From positions 88,950 through 152,949 of the forward strand of contig JBDTOT010000004.1 of assembly GCA_039933105.1 (NCBI GenBank): a stretch of 64,000 nucleotides of DNA. The letters are read 5' to 3'. The notes under the pieces are model-generated. The model saw nothing but the letters and a program-made list of their open reading frames with translations. It made no database searches and was not told where the DNA came from. Shown one piece after another: positions 49,649 through 57,710 of this stretch; within the stretch, counting starts at the first letter, position 1, and the number at the start of each line of letters is the position of its first letter. A program made the position numbers and the translations under genes. The DNA comes from FEN-1219 sp039933105 (GTDB taxonomy: Bacteria; Pseudomonadota; Gammaproteobacteria; Steroidobacterales; Rariloculaceae).

Positions 49649-49912
49649 TTGGCCAACATTAAGTCAGCGAAGAAGCGTGCCCGCCAAGCGATCAAGCGTC
49701 GCGCCCACAATGTCGCACTGAGATCGCGCGTGCGGACAGCGGTGCGTAACGTGGTCAAGGCGGTCGAATCCGGCAATAAGGATGTGGCCAAGGCCACGTT
49801 CGCCGCGGTCGTCCCCGAGATCGACCGGATGGCAGGCAAAGGCATCCTCACCAAGAGCCGCGCCGCGCACTACAAGAGCCAGCTCAACGCCAAGCTACGC
49901 GCGATGCCCTGA
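49649..49912 (+). CDS. rpsT: 30S ribosomal protein S20
   Basis: Primary 16S rRNA-binding protein of the small subunit, 87 residues. ANIKSAKKRARQAIKRRAHN, KSRAAHYKSQLNAK. Start is TTG, as in E. coli rpsT. Its last 18 nt overlap the 3' end of obgE on the other strand. Confidence 0.97.
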   Translation: MANIKSAKKRARQAIKRRAHNVALRSRVRTAVRNVVKAVESGNKDVAKATFAAVVPEIDRMAGKGILTKSRAAHYKSQLNAKLRAMP

Positions 49913-50947
49913 CGGCTCGGCCGTTGCGGCCGCCGCTCGCTGCTCTTCCAAGAACGTCATCACGTCCTGCGTAAGGCGCTTGGTCCCGTCGGCCGCCAGT
50001 GCGCTGATTCCATAGACCGGCCCGCGCCAGCGGAGCTTCTTCACGATGGCTTTGACGCGCTTGTCCCGCTGCTCGGGTGGCAGGAGATCGAGCTTGTTCA
50101 GCACGAGCCAGCGCGGGCGGTCAGCCAGCGCGTCGGAGTACTCGCCGAGCTCCCCTTCCACGGCGCGATAAGTCACGGCGGCGTCGCCGCCTGACAGCTC
50201 CTCGCAAGCATCCACGACATGCAGCAGCAGCCGGGTACGCTCGAGGTGCTTCAAGAACCGGATTCCGAGCCCGGCGCCGGCCGCAGCGCCCTCGATCAGC
50301 CCCGGGATGTCTGCCACGACGAAGCTGCGGTCCATGCCTACGTGGACCACGCCGAGCTGCGGGTGCAGGGTCGTGAACGGATAATCGGCGACTTTGGGCC
50401 GTGCAGCCGATATGGCGCGCGTCAGCGTCGACTTGCCGGCGTTCGGGGCGCCGAGTAACCCCACGTCCGCTAGCAGCTTCAGCGCAAGCCCGAGCTTCCG
50501 CTTCTCGCCGGGCTCGCCGGGGTCGGACTGGCGCGGCGCGCGATTCACACTCGTCTTGAAGCGCGTATTGCCGCGCCCGCCCTCTCCACCCTTCGCTACG
50601 AGCAACCGGTCGCCGTCGTGGGACAGATCCCCAAGCATCTCGCCGGTATCGAGGTCCGTGACCACGGTGCCCTTAGCCACCTCGACGATCAGGTCGGCGC
50701 CCGCCGCGCCCGTCATGTCTTTGCCGGACCCGCCGCCGCCGCTCTTGGCGCGGAACCGCCGTTGCACGCGGAAGTCGGCCAATGTGTTCACGCCTTCGCG
50801 GGCGACGAGGTAGACGCTGCCGCCGTCGCCGCCATCCCCGCCGTCCGGGCCGCCGCGCGGGACGAACTTCTCGCGACGGAAGCTGACGCAGCCGCGCCCG
50901 CCAGAGCCGGCTTCGACGCGGACGTCCGCTTCGTCAATGAATTTCAT
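49895..50947 (-). CDS. obgE: Obg family GTPase CgtA
   Basis: Ribosome-associated GTPase in 50S maturation and stress control. It has 350 residues. Gly-rich Obg fold (1-158: GGRGCVSFRREKFVPRGGPDGGDGG), G1 GAPNAGKST, G3 DIPGLIEGA, G4 NKLD. The C-terminal extension is short. Downstream of rplU-rpmA as is common; a terminator separates it from rpmA. Its 3' end overlaps rpsT by 18 nt. Confidence 0.96.
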   Translation of the reverse strand: MKFIDEADVRVEAGSGGRGCVSFRREKFVPRGGPDGGDGGDGGSVYLVAREGVNTLADFRVQRRFRAKSGGGGSGKDMTGAAGADLIVEVAKGTVVTDLDTGEMLGDLSHDGDRLLVAKGGEGGRGNTRFKTSVNRAPRQSDPGEPGEKRKLGLALKLLADVGLLGAPNAGKSTLTRAISAARPKVADYPFTTLHPQLGVVHVGMDRSFVVADIPGLIEGAAAGAGLGIRFLKHLERTRLLLHVVDACEELSGGDAAVTYRAVEGELGEYSDALADRPRWLVLNKLDLLPPEQRDKRVKAIVKKLRWRGPVYGISALAADGTKRLTQDVMTFLEEQRAAAATAEPSGHRA

Positions 50948-50966
50948 GATGGATGCGTCTCTAGAA

Positions 50967-50993
50967 CGAAAAAGCCCCGCGGTGCGGGGCTTC
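50967..50993 (-). terminator. Intrinsic terminator after rpmA
   Basis: On the minus strand AAGCCCCGC (50992-50984), loop ACC, GCGGGGCTT (50980-50972), then TTTC. It lies 26 nt after the rpmA stop and 25 nt before obgE, so it separates or attenuates the two. Confidence 0.85.
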
Positions 50994-51018
50994 TGTTACT
51001 GGTCGATTCGTTGCGGCG

Positions 51019-51276
51019 CTAGTCGGCGAGAACGCTGACCACGCGGCGGCTCTTCGGGCCCTTCGTGGCAAACGTCACGCGCCCTGGGGCGCCGGCGTAC
51101 AGCGTGTGATCGCGACCCATCCGCACGTTCGCGCCCGCGTGATACTGCGTGCCGCGCTGCCGGATGATGATGTTGCCCGCTCCGACCTGCTCGCCGCCGA
51201 AGCACTTGACGCCGAGTCGTTTCGAGTGTGAATCGCGACCGTTTCGGGTACTGCCGCCTGCTTTTTTATGTGCCAT
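51019..51276 (-). CDS. rpmA: 50S ribosomal protein L27
   Basis: 85-residue large-subunit protein near the peptidyl transferase centre. MAHKKAGGSTRNGRDSHSKR start, then LGVKCFGGE and GNIIIRQRGT. Follows rplU by 19 nt. Confidence 0.97.
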   Translation of the reverse strand: MAHKKAGGSTRNGRDSHSKRLGVKCFGGEQVGAGNIIIRQRGTQYHAGANVRMGRDHTLYAGAPGRVTFATKGPKSRRVVSVLAD

Positions 51277-51295
51277 GCCGTTACTCCTTGCTCAC

Positions 51296-51610
51296 TCAGG
51301 CGCCGCTGATCGAAGTGATCTCGACTTCGGTGAACGCCTGACGATGACCTTGTGTGCGCCGGTAGTGTTTGCGCCGGCGGAATTTGATGATCATGATCTT
51401 TTCATCGCGACCCTGCGCGATGACCTTGGCGGACACCTTACCGCCGGATACGAGCGGCGCACCGACCTTGATGTCGGCGCCTTCGCCGACCATCAATACC
51501 TCGTCGAACTCGACCGCCGCGCCCACGTCCGCGACCAGCTTTTCGATGCGAACACGCTCACCTTGGCTGGCGCGGTATTGCTTACCGCCAGTACGAAAAA
51601 CGGCATACAC
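51296..51610 (-). CDS. rplU: 50S ribosomal protein L21
   Basis: 104-residue large-subunit protein. MYAVFRTGGKQYRASQGERV, KVSAKVIAQGRDEKI, KFRRRKHYRRTQGHRQ. First gene of rplU-rpmA. Confidence 0.97.
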   Translation of the reverse strand: MYAVFRTGGKQYRASQGERVRIEKLVADVGAAVEFDEVLMVGEGADIKVGAPLVSGGKVSAKVIAQGRDEKIMIIKFRRRKHYRRTQGHRQAFTEVEITSISGA

Positions 51611-51633
51611 GGCTTGCTACTCCTGGGCGAGAA

Positions 51634-51647
51634 CGGGGGAACCCCCG
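51634..51647 (-). promoter_or_regulatory. GC hairpin in the rplU leader
   Basis: CGGGGG-AA-CCCCCG lies between the rplU promoter and its start codon, 24 nt before the start. No U-run follows. It may be a leader control element for the ribosomal operon. Confidence 0.4.
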
Positions 51648-51662
51648 CTGGAAAGGCTGGGA

Positions 51663-51691
51663 ATTCTAGAGACTTGGCCGCCATGGGTCAA
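51663..51691 (-). promoter_or_regulatory. rplU-rpmA promoter
   Basis: On the minus strand TTGACC (51691-51686), 17-nt spacer, TAGAAT (51668-51663). Five of six matches at each box. Transcription would start near 51656, giving a leader of about 45 nt. The remaining 51692-51849 shows nothing clear. Confidence 0.8.
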
Positions 51692-51849
51692 CGAAAACAG
51701 GCCCTCCGCCGTCAGATAAGTGGTCACGCGACTCGGGCAAGGGTCCGCGATGGCAACCTTGCAAGACGCGTCGGTAGGGACGCCTCTCGCAACCCTTCGA
51801 AACGCCCGCACCCCTAACGGCCAAGCGCCCGCGAGCCAGCCAATGAGGG

Positions 51850-51855
51850 TAGAAT
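51850..51855 (+). promoter_or_regulatory. -10 element abutting ispB start
   Basis: TAGAAT lies only 7 nt before the ispB ATG, so transcription from it would begin at or next to the start codon (leaderless mRNA). No convincing -35 is seen. Confidence 0.4.
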
Positions 51856-51862
51856 CCTAGCG

Positions 51863-52861
51863 ATGTCACTGGCCGAAACGACACCGACGATCCCGTCTCT
51901 CGAAGCCTTGCGTGCCCTCGTCGGGGACGATTGGGGCGAGGTCAATCGCACGATCGTGCGCCGCCTCGGCAGCGACGTAGCGCTCGTCAACCAGGTCGCG
52001 CACCACATCATCCATAACGGCGGCAAACGCCTGCGACCGCTCGCCGTGTTGCTGGCGGCCCGCGCCTGTGGCGGCCGTGATCAGAGTCACATCGCCGCCG
52101 CCGCCGTCATCGAGTTCATCCACACGGCCACCCTGCTACACGACGACGTTGTCGATAGCTCGGGCCTGCGCCGGGGCCAGCAGACCGCAAACGCGGTGTT
52201 CGGCAACCAGGCCAGCGTGCTCGTGGGCGATTTTCTGTACTCGCGCGCGTTCCAGATGATGGTGGAGCTCAAAGGCATCCGCATCATGGACGTGATGGCG
52301 AATGCTACGAACACCATCGCCGAGGGCGAGGTGTTGCAGCTCATGAACTGCAACAACCCCGACATCAGCGAAGCCGACTACATGGAAGTCATCTACCGCA
52401 AGACAGCGAAGCTGTTCGAAGCGGGCACGCGCGTCGGCGCGATTTTGGCCGAACAGAACGATGAAGTAGAACAGGCGCTCGTGAGCTACGGCCGGCACTT
52501 GGGCCAAGCGTTCCAGCTCGTCGATGATGCGCTCGACTACGCAGCGTCAGCCGAGGAATTCGGCAAGAACATCGGCGACGATCTCGCGGAAGGCAAACCG
52601 ACGCTGCCATTGATTTACGCGCTCGCGCACGGCACGGCCGCCGAGCGGCACATGATCCGCGAGGCGATCGAAACAGGTGGCACGCGGAACTTGACCTCGA
52701 TCCAGCTCGCAATCGAGACCTCGGGTGGCTTGCGCTATACCGCGGAGCGCGCGCGCGAGGAAGTGGCCGTGGCCATCAAAGCGCTGGCGCCGTTACCGGC
52801 GTCGAAGTTCCGCGACGGGCTCGTCGATCTCGCACACTTTGCGGCTCAGCGCCGCTTCTAG
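51863..52861 (+). CDS. ispB: Octaprenyl diphosphate synthase
   Basis: Makes the long isoprenoid tail of ubiquinone. It has 332 residues. First Asp-rich motif LLHDDVVD, second QLVDDALDY, plus GGKRLRPLAVLLAARA and the GEVLQLMN stretch. Exact tail length cannot be read from sequence. Complete. Confidence 0.93.
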   Translation: MSLAETTPTIPSLEALRALVGDDWGEVNRTIVRRLGSDVALVNQVAHHIIHNGGKRLRPLAVLLAARACGGRDQSHIAAAAVIEFIHTATLLHDDVVDSSGLRRGQQTANAVFGNQASVLVGDFLYSRAFQMMVELKGIRIMDVMANATNTIAEGEVLQLMNCNNPDISEADYMEVIYRKTAKLFEAGTRVGAILAEQNDEVEQALVSYGRHLGQAFQLVDDALDYAASAEEFGKNIGDDLAEGKPTLPLIYALAHGTAAERHMIREAIETGGTRNLTSIQLAIETSGGLRYTAERAREEVAVAIKALAPLPASKFRDGLVDLAHFAAQRRF

Positions 52862-53197
52862 CTAACGTTTCTCTTTTGCCTTTTCGGCGGCCTCGAACCG
52901 GGCGACCTGCTCCGGCGTCGCCTGCTGCTGGTGCTCCGCTTTCCACTCGTCGTACGGCATGCCGTAGACCTTTTCGCGCGCACTATCCATATCGACATCG
53001 AGCCCGCGTTCCCGCCCTTCTTCCACGAGCCACTTGCTCAAGCAATTGCGGCAGAACCCCGCGAGGGTCATGAGTTCGATGTTCTGCACGTCCTTACGCT
53101 CGTCGAAGTGCTTCAACAAACGGCGTAGCACGGCTGCCTCGAGTTCGACCTCGTCGCGCTCGCCGAGCTCCCCTCCTTGTTTCGTTGCGATACTCAC
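52862..53197 (-). CDS. DUF1244 family protein
   Basis: 111-residue protein from GTG 53197, preceded by a near-perfect GGAGGTGA. The family core is VQNIELMTLAGFCRNCLSKW and YGMPYDEWKAEHQ. The FCRNC pair of cysteines suggests metal or redox chemistry, but function is unknown. A longer frame to 53230 lacks support. Confidence 0.9.
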   Translation of the reverse strand: MSIATKQGGELGERDEVELEAAVLRRLLKHFDERKDVQNIELMTLAGFCRNCLSKWLVEEGRERGLDVDMDSAREKVYGMPYDEWKAEHQQQATPEQVARFEAAEKAKEKR

Positions 53198-53248
53198 GTT
53201 GTCACCTCCGGATCTAGCGCCATGCTGCATTCACGAGCCGTGGCCGCG

Positions 53249-53722
53249 TCAGCGGTAGGCCATCCAACGGCCGGTCGTCACGACGCAGAGCCAGAGCGCG
53301 AACGATAGCGTAGCAAACACCTTCACATACGACGGCGGCCGGTCGGTGCCTACCCAGTCGGACGTCGCGCGCCGCACCGCGAGATCGAACGCAAGCGCGT
53401 TCAAACCGGCGATCACCATGAACGTCATCTTCAAGTAGAACATTTTGTTCGTGCCAAAGCCCGTGGCCCCGTAGATGAACAGCAGGCTACCCGTCGTCGC
53501 GTTGATGATGAATCCCACCCAAACGAACGGCAGCAGCCCGATCATGCTCTTCAGTGAGAGTTGCCGAGCAAAGCCGAGCACGCGCAGATCGATCAGCATG
53601 ATGCCTCCGACCAGCATCGAGAGCCCCACGTAGTGCAGCGTCTCGAACGTGGGGTACATCCATGGCGTCGTGCGGATCGCATTTGCGATGGCCGAGTGCT
53701 CGAGCCAAACCAGAAACTCCAT
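53249..53722 (-). CDS. DUF6644-like integral membrane protein (copy 1)
   Basis: 157 residues with four to five helices. FLVWLEHSAIANAIRTTPWMYPTFETLHYVGLSMLVGGIMLIDLRVLG is related to the neighbouring gene (53783-54259), giving a tandem paralogous pair. The conserved ETLH/ETMH with a membrane His may bind haem or metal. Function unknown. Confidence 0.75.
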   Translation of the reverse strand: MEFLVWLEHSAIANAIRTTPWMYPTFETLHYVGLSMLVGGIMLIDLRVLGFARQLSLKSMIGLLPFVWVGFIINATTGSLLFIYGATGFGTNKMFYLKMTFMVIAGLNALAFDLAVRRATSDWVGTDRPPSYVKVFATLSFALWLCVVTTGRWMAYR

Positions 53723-53782
53723 CAGCGTGGACCTCGACCCATCAGGGGGTAGCGGGTAGCGGTGAGCATTCCCGAGCTCGAG

Positions 53783-54259
53783 TCATGGCAAGTACGCGAT
53801 CAGCCGACCGGCGCAAATCGCGCCGAACCAGAACACGAGCGAACTCGCCGCGATCCATTTCAGTCCGCTCGTCGGCACGACGGGGGGCGCGCCAGCCGCC
53901 GGCTCCTGAAACACGCGCCGACTCAAGATTGCCGCATTGATACCGCCGAGGATGATCAGAACGAGCTTCACGCGGAACGTGTAGCTGTGCCAAAAGTGTT
54001 GGGCGTCGGAGGCGAACAGTGAGAGGCCGCTGACCAGGTTCATGGTGAACCCGATCCACGCGAGCGGCAGCAACTTCTGCGTGGCGAAGATCGGCAGATC
54101 GGACTTGTAGCCCAGCACTCGCAGATTGATGAGGCCGAGCGAGCCGATGACCATGGCCATGCCGATCGTATGCATGGTCTCGAAAAACGGGTACGCCCAG
54201 AGCGACTCGCCTACCCAAGTCCCGAAATCGGTTTGCTCCAACCATTCGAGGAAGCTCAT
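53783..54259 (-). CDS. DUF6644-like integral membrane protein (copy 2)
   Basis: 158 residues from ATG 54259 (GGGG upstream; a frame to 54289 is longer). FLEWLEQTDFGTWVGESLWAYPFFETMHTIGMAMVIGSLGLINLRVLG is clearly related to copy 1, sharing the ETxH and LRVLG motifs and the C-terminal GR.MAY/GRLIAY end. The two genes point the same way with a 60-nt gap, copy 2 first. Confidence 0.75.
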   Translation of the reverse strand: MSFLEWLEQTDFGTWVGESLWAYPFFETMHTIGMAMVIGSLGLINLRVLGYKSDLPIFATQKLLPLAWIGFTMNLVSGLSLFASDAQHFWHSYTFRVKLVLIILGGINAAILSRRVFQEPAAGAPPVVPTSGLKWIAASSLVFWFGAICAGRLIAYLP

Positions 54260-54344
54260 CCGACCCCACGCGAACATGAAACGACGCACGGCATTCTACC
54301 GGACTCGTTGCCAACGAAGGTAAGTGGCTTGCCGAGAGGAGTCG

Positions 54345-56258
54345 CTACCAGGCGATGCCGTAGTCTTCGCCGAAATCGCTCGAGCCGCCCCAGAGCGAAC
54401 CCTGCGCACGATCGATGAACACGGCATTGATCGGCCCGGACGTCTTGTTCCAGGTTTCGATGCGGTAGCCCATGCGCTCGAGCTCCGCACGCACCCATGA
54501 CGGCGTGTCGACGCGAACGACGAGCCGACCGGGCTCCGACGTGTGATCGCCGAACGAGTCGTGCAGCTGATAGCTGTTGATGTTCGCGGCCTCGGCGGCC
54601 TGCTGCACGCTCATCCGGAACTCGACCATGTTGAGGAAGAACTGCAACAGATTCTGATCCTGCGCGTCTCCGCCTTGCACGGCGAACGACAGGAATGGTT
54701 TGCCATCGCGTAACGCAATACTCGGGCTCAACGTGGCGCGCGGGCGTTTGCCCGGCGCGAGCACGTTGAACGGATTCTGGGCTTCGTCCATGCCGAACGC
54801 CTGCATGCGCTGCGACAAACCCACCCCCGTGTGCCCTGCGATGAACGCCGGAACCCAACCGCCGCTCGGCGTGATCGACACCACCCAGCCATTCGCATCG
54901 GCGGTCTGCAGCGACGTTGTGCCGGCCATGAACGCCTCGTCGTGCGTCATGAGTGTCTCGTCGTCGACCGCCGCACGCCGTCGCTCCGGTGCGATCTTCG
55001 GCCGCCACCGTTCGAGTTGCTTCGCGTACGGATTGGTCTGGCCCTGAAACGGATACGGGTCGCCCGGCTTCACACCGGCGTCGTTGTGCTCCCAGTTGAT
55101 CTCCATGAAACGTTTACGTGCGTACTCTTTCGAGAGCAAGCCTTTCAGCGGCTCGACCGGCGGCACATAGGGGTCACCGTAGTAGAAATCGCGGTCGGCG
55201 TACGCGAGATTCATGGCCTGATACAGAGTGTGGATGTAGCGCGCGCTGTTGTAGCCCATCGAGCGCAGGTCGACGTTCTCGAGAATGTTCAGCGTCTGCA
55301 GCAACACGGGGCCCTGCACCCAGCTCGACAGCTTGTACACGTCGATGCCCTTGTAGCTCGTCACGACGGGGTCTTCGACGTACACCTGCCAGCGGTCGAG
55401 ATCCTCCTTCGTGATCAGGCCCCCGGCCTCCTGAATGGACGAAGCAATCTCGGCGCCGATGTCGCCGCGGTAGAAGCGGTCGTACGCGGCCATGATGGCC
55501 TGCTTACGATTCTTGCCGGCAGCAAGCGCCTTGCGTTCGGTCTCGACGAGCTTCGTCAGGGTGGCAAGCAACTCCGGCTGCTCGAAGATCTGGCCAGGTC
55601 GCGGCGCAGCCCAGTGCTGCGGATGTTGCGGATCGAGATTCGGCAGCAACACGCGCCGCGACGACTCCCAGCGAACCAGCAGCTCCTTGTTGCTTTCGAT
55701 GTTGATGGCCTCGGTCTGCTCCATCGGATAGCCGGCCGCCATCTCCATGGCCGGCTGCAACACCTGCTCGAGGCTCATGGTGCCGAACTCGGCCAACATC
55801 ACCATCAGCCCGCCAGGCGTGCCGGGAGTCAGCGCGGCGAGCGGCCCAAGTTCCGGCGGGCCCCGCATGCCGCGGGAGCGGAAGAACTCGGGTGTCGCGC
55901 CCGTCGGCGCCATGCCGAGGGCATTGATCGCGCGGACCTTGCCGCTGCGCGGATCGTAAATCAGCGCCTGCGTTTCGCCGCCCCAAGAGAGCGTGTCCCA
56001 CATCGTGGCGAGCGCGCCCAACATCGCGCAAGCCGCGTCGACGGCATTGCCGCCGCGTTCGAATATCTTCGCCCCGGCCGTCGCACCGAGCGGCTTGCCG
56101 GCGATCGCAACCCAATGCTTGCCGTGCAGCGTTGGCTTGATCGTATCGCGCTGCTCCTGCGCCACGATGGGCCGAAGCGTAAACGCGGCGAGCAACGCTC
56201 CCGCGACCAGTGGCCAGGCGTGCGTGCGCCTGCGTGAACGGGGGTCTGTCGTGACCAT
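54345..56258 (-). CDS. Gamma-glutamyltransferase family protein
   Basis: Ntn-hydrolase of 637 residues, exported (signal peptide ending IVAQE near residue 36 of the ATG 56258 form). The predicted autocatalytic Thr is in MAGTTSLQTADANGWVVSITPS; the large-subunit motif GATAGAKIFERGGNAVDAACAM is present. Members act on glutathione or related amides in the periplasm. Family assignment is firm; substrate is not known. Confidence 0.88.
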   Translation of the reverse strand: MVTTDPRSRRRTHAWPLVAGALLAAFTLRPIVAQEQRDTIKPTLHGKHWVAIAGKPLGATAGAKIFERGGNAVDAACAMLGALATMWDTLSWGGETQALIYDPRSGKVRAINALGMAPTGATPEFFRSRGMRGPPELGPLAALTPGTPGGLMVMLAEFGTMSLEQVLQPAMEMAAGYPMEQTEAINIESNKELLVRWESSRRVLLPNLDPQHPQHWAAPRPGQIFEQPELLATLTKLVETERKALAAGKNRKQAIMAAYDRFYRGDIGAEIASSIQEAGGLITKEDLDRWQVYVEDPVVTSYKGIDVYKLSSWVQGPVLLQTLNILENVDLRSMGYNSARYIHTLYQAMNLAYADRDFYYGDPYVPPVEPLKGLLSKEYARKRFMEINWEHNDAGVKPGDPYPFQGQTNPYAKQLERWRPKIAPERRRAAVDDETLMTHDEAFMAGTTSLQTADANGWVVSITPSGGWVPAFIAGHTGVGLSQRMQAFGMDEAQNPFNVLAPGKRPRATLSPSIALRDGKPFLSFAVQGGDAQDQNLLQFFLNMVEFRMSVQQAAEAANINSYQLHDSFGDHTSEPGRLVVRVDTPSWVRAELERMGYRIETWNKTSGPINAVFIDRAQGSLWGGSSDFGEDYGIAW

Positions 56259-56264
56259 GAACCG

Positions 56265-56331
56265 AGTGTAGCACCGCCCACCCGTCGCAAAACCCGGAAG
56301 GGCATCACACCCGCGCCGCAATCAGTAGAAT
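56265..56331. promoter_or_regulatory. Divergent -10 elements for the GGT and rarA genes
   Basis: Minus strand TACACT (56270-56265) lies 6 nt before the GGT ATG, so a transcript would be essentially leaderless. Plus strand TAGAAT (56326-56331) lies 11 nt before the rarA GTG at 56343 and 23 nt before the GTG at 56355. No strong -35 boxes are seen. Confidence 0.4.
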
Positions 56332-56342
56332 GCTCGCTAGAG

Positions 56343-57710
56343 GTGCTGACCGTCGTGATCGAAGAGCCGCAGTTGTTCGCCGCCGAGTCCGCGGCCGCCG
56401 CCGATACGCAAGCGCCTCTCGCGCACCGGCTGCGCCCCGAGTCGCTCGCGGATTTTCTCGGCCACGAGCAGCTGCTCGGGCCGGGCAAACCGCTGCGTGA
56501 AGCCATCGAGAGCGGCACCATCGGCAGCCTGGTCCTGTGGGGTCCGCCCGGCTGCGGCAAGACCACGCTCGCAAGGTTGCTCGCACACTACACGGCCAAA
56601 GAGTTCGTGACGTTCAGCGCCGTGACCGAGGGCGTACCGCGCGTGCGCGAAATCATTCGCGAAGCCGAACAACGGCGGCGCACCGAGCAACGCGGCACGA
56701 TTCTTTTCTGCGACGAGATCCACCGCTTCAACCGCGCGCAGCAAGACGCGTTCTTGCCGTCGGTCGAAACCGGCGTGATCACGCTGATCGGGGCGACCAC
56801 CGAGAACCCCTCGTTCGAGCTGAACTCGGCTCTTCTGTCGCGCCTTCGCGTATTCGTGCTGCAGCCCTTCTCCGTTGAAGCGATGAGCGCGATCATCACG
56901 CGCGCGCTGCGCCAGCTCGCCAAGGAGCATCGCAACGTTCCAGAGCTCGCACCCGACGCGCTCGAACTTCTCGTACGTCACGCCGACGGCGACGCGCGCC
57001 GGGCGCTGAACGCCACGGAAGCTGTAGTGAGCCACCTCGCGCGCAAACCACGCGCGACACCCGTGCCGGCCGCCGAAGTTGCCGACATTCTCGAGCGCAG
57101 GCTCGCGCAGTACGACAAATCCGGCGAGCAGCACTACAACCTGATGTCGGCGCTGCACAAAGCCGTGCGCGGCAGCGACGCGGACGCCGCGCTGTACTGG
57201 TTTGCGCGCATGGTGGAAGGCGGGGAAGACTTGTTGTACGTCGCACGCCGCGTCGTGCGCATGGCCGTCGAGGACATCGGCCTCGCCGATCCGCGCGGCT
57301 TGTCGATAGCCCTGGCCGCGAAGGACGCGTTCGACTTCTTGGGCTCGCCGGAGGGCGATCTCGCCATTGCCGAGGCGATCGTCTACCTCGCCACCGCGCC
57401 GAAATCGAACCGCGTGTACGCCGCGTGGGGCGAAGCGCAACAAGCGGCACGCGATCACCCGGCCGCGCCCGTGCCCCTGCACATTCGCAATGCGCCCACA
57501 CGACTCATGAAAGACATCGGCTACGGCGAAGGCTACCGCTACGATCACTCCGAAGGCGGCCACGCGGCCGGCCAGCAATACTTGCCGGACGCGCTGCGCG
57601 ACGCGCAGTGGTACGCACCGAGCGATTCCGGCTTCGAGAAGACGCTCGCCGAACGCGTCGCGTGGTGGCGGAAACGGCGCGCCTCTACGCCGGGGGACTC
57701 GCAGCCATGA
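56343..57710 (+). CDS. rarA: Replication-associated recombination protein RarA
   Basis: AAA+ clamp-loader-like ATPase acting at stalled forks, 455 residues. Walker A GPPGCGKTT, Walker B ILFCDEIHRF, sensor 1 IGATTENPSFELN, sensor 2 DGDARRALNATE. GTG 56343 is used; GTG 56355 has a better placed AGAGG and may be the true start. Stop overlaps the next gene (ATGA). Confidence 0.94.
   Translation: MLTVVIEEPQLFAAESAAAADTQAPLAHRLRPESLADFLGHEQLLGPGKPLREAIESGTIGSLVLWGPPGCGKTTLARLLAHYTAKEFVTFSAVTEGVPRVREIIREAEQRRRTEQRGTILFCDEIHRFNRAQQDAFLPSVETGVITLIGATTENPSFELNSALLSRLRVFVLQPFSVEAMSAIITRALRQLAKEHRNVPELAPDALELLVRHADGDARRALNATEAVVSHLARKPRATPVPAAEVADILERRLAQYDKSGEQHYNLMSALHKAVRGSDADAALYWFARMVEGGEDLLYVARRVVRMAVEDIGLADPRGLSIALAAKDAFDFLGSPEGDLAIAEAIVYLATAPKSNRVYAAWGEAQQAARDHPAAPVPLHIRNAPTRLMKDIGYGEGYRYDHSEGGHAAGQQYLPDALRDAQWYAPSDSGFEKTLAERVAWWRKRRASTPGDSQP

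Noticed and set aside
54831..56237. 468-codon plus-strand ORF
   Set aside because: Antisense to the gamma-glutamyltransferase gene; shadow frame.
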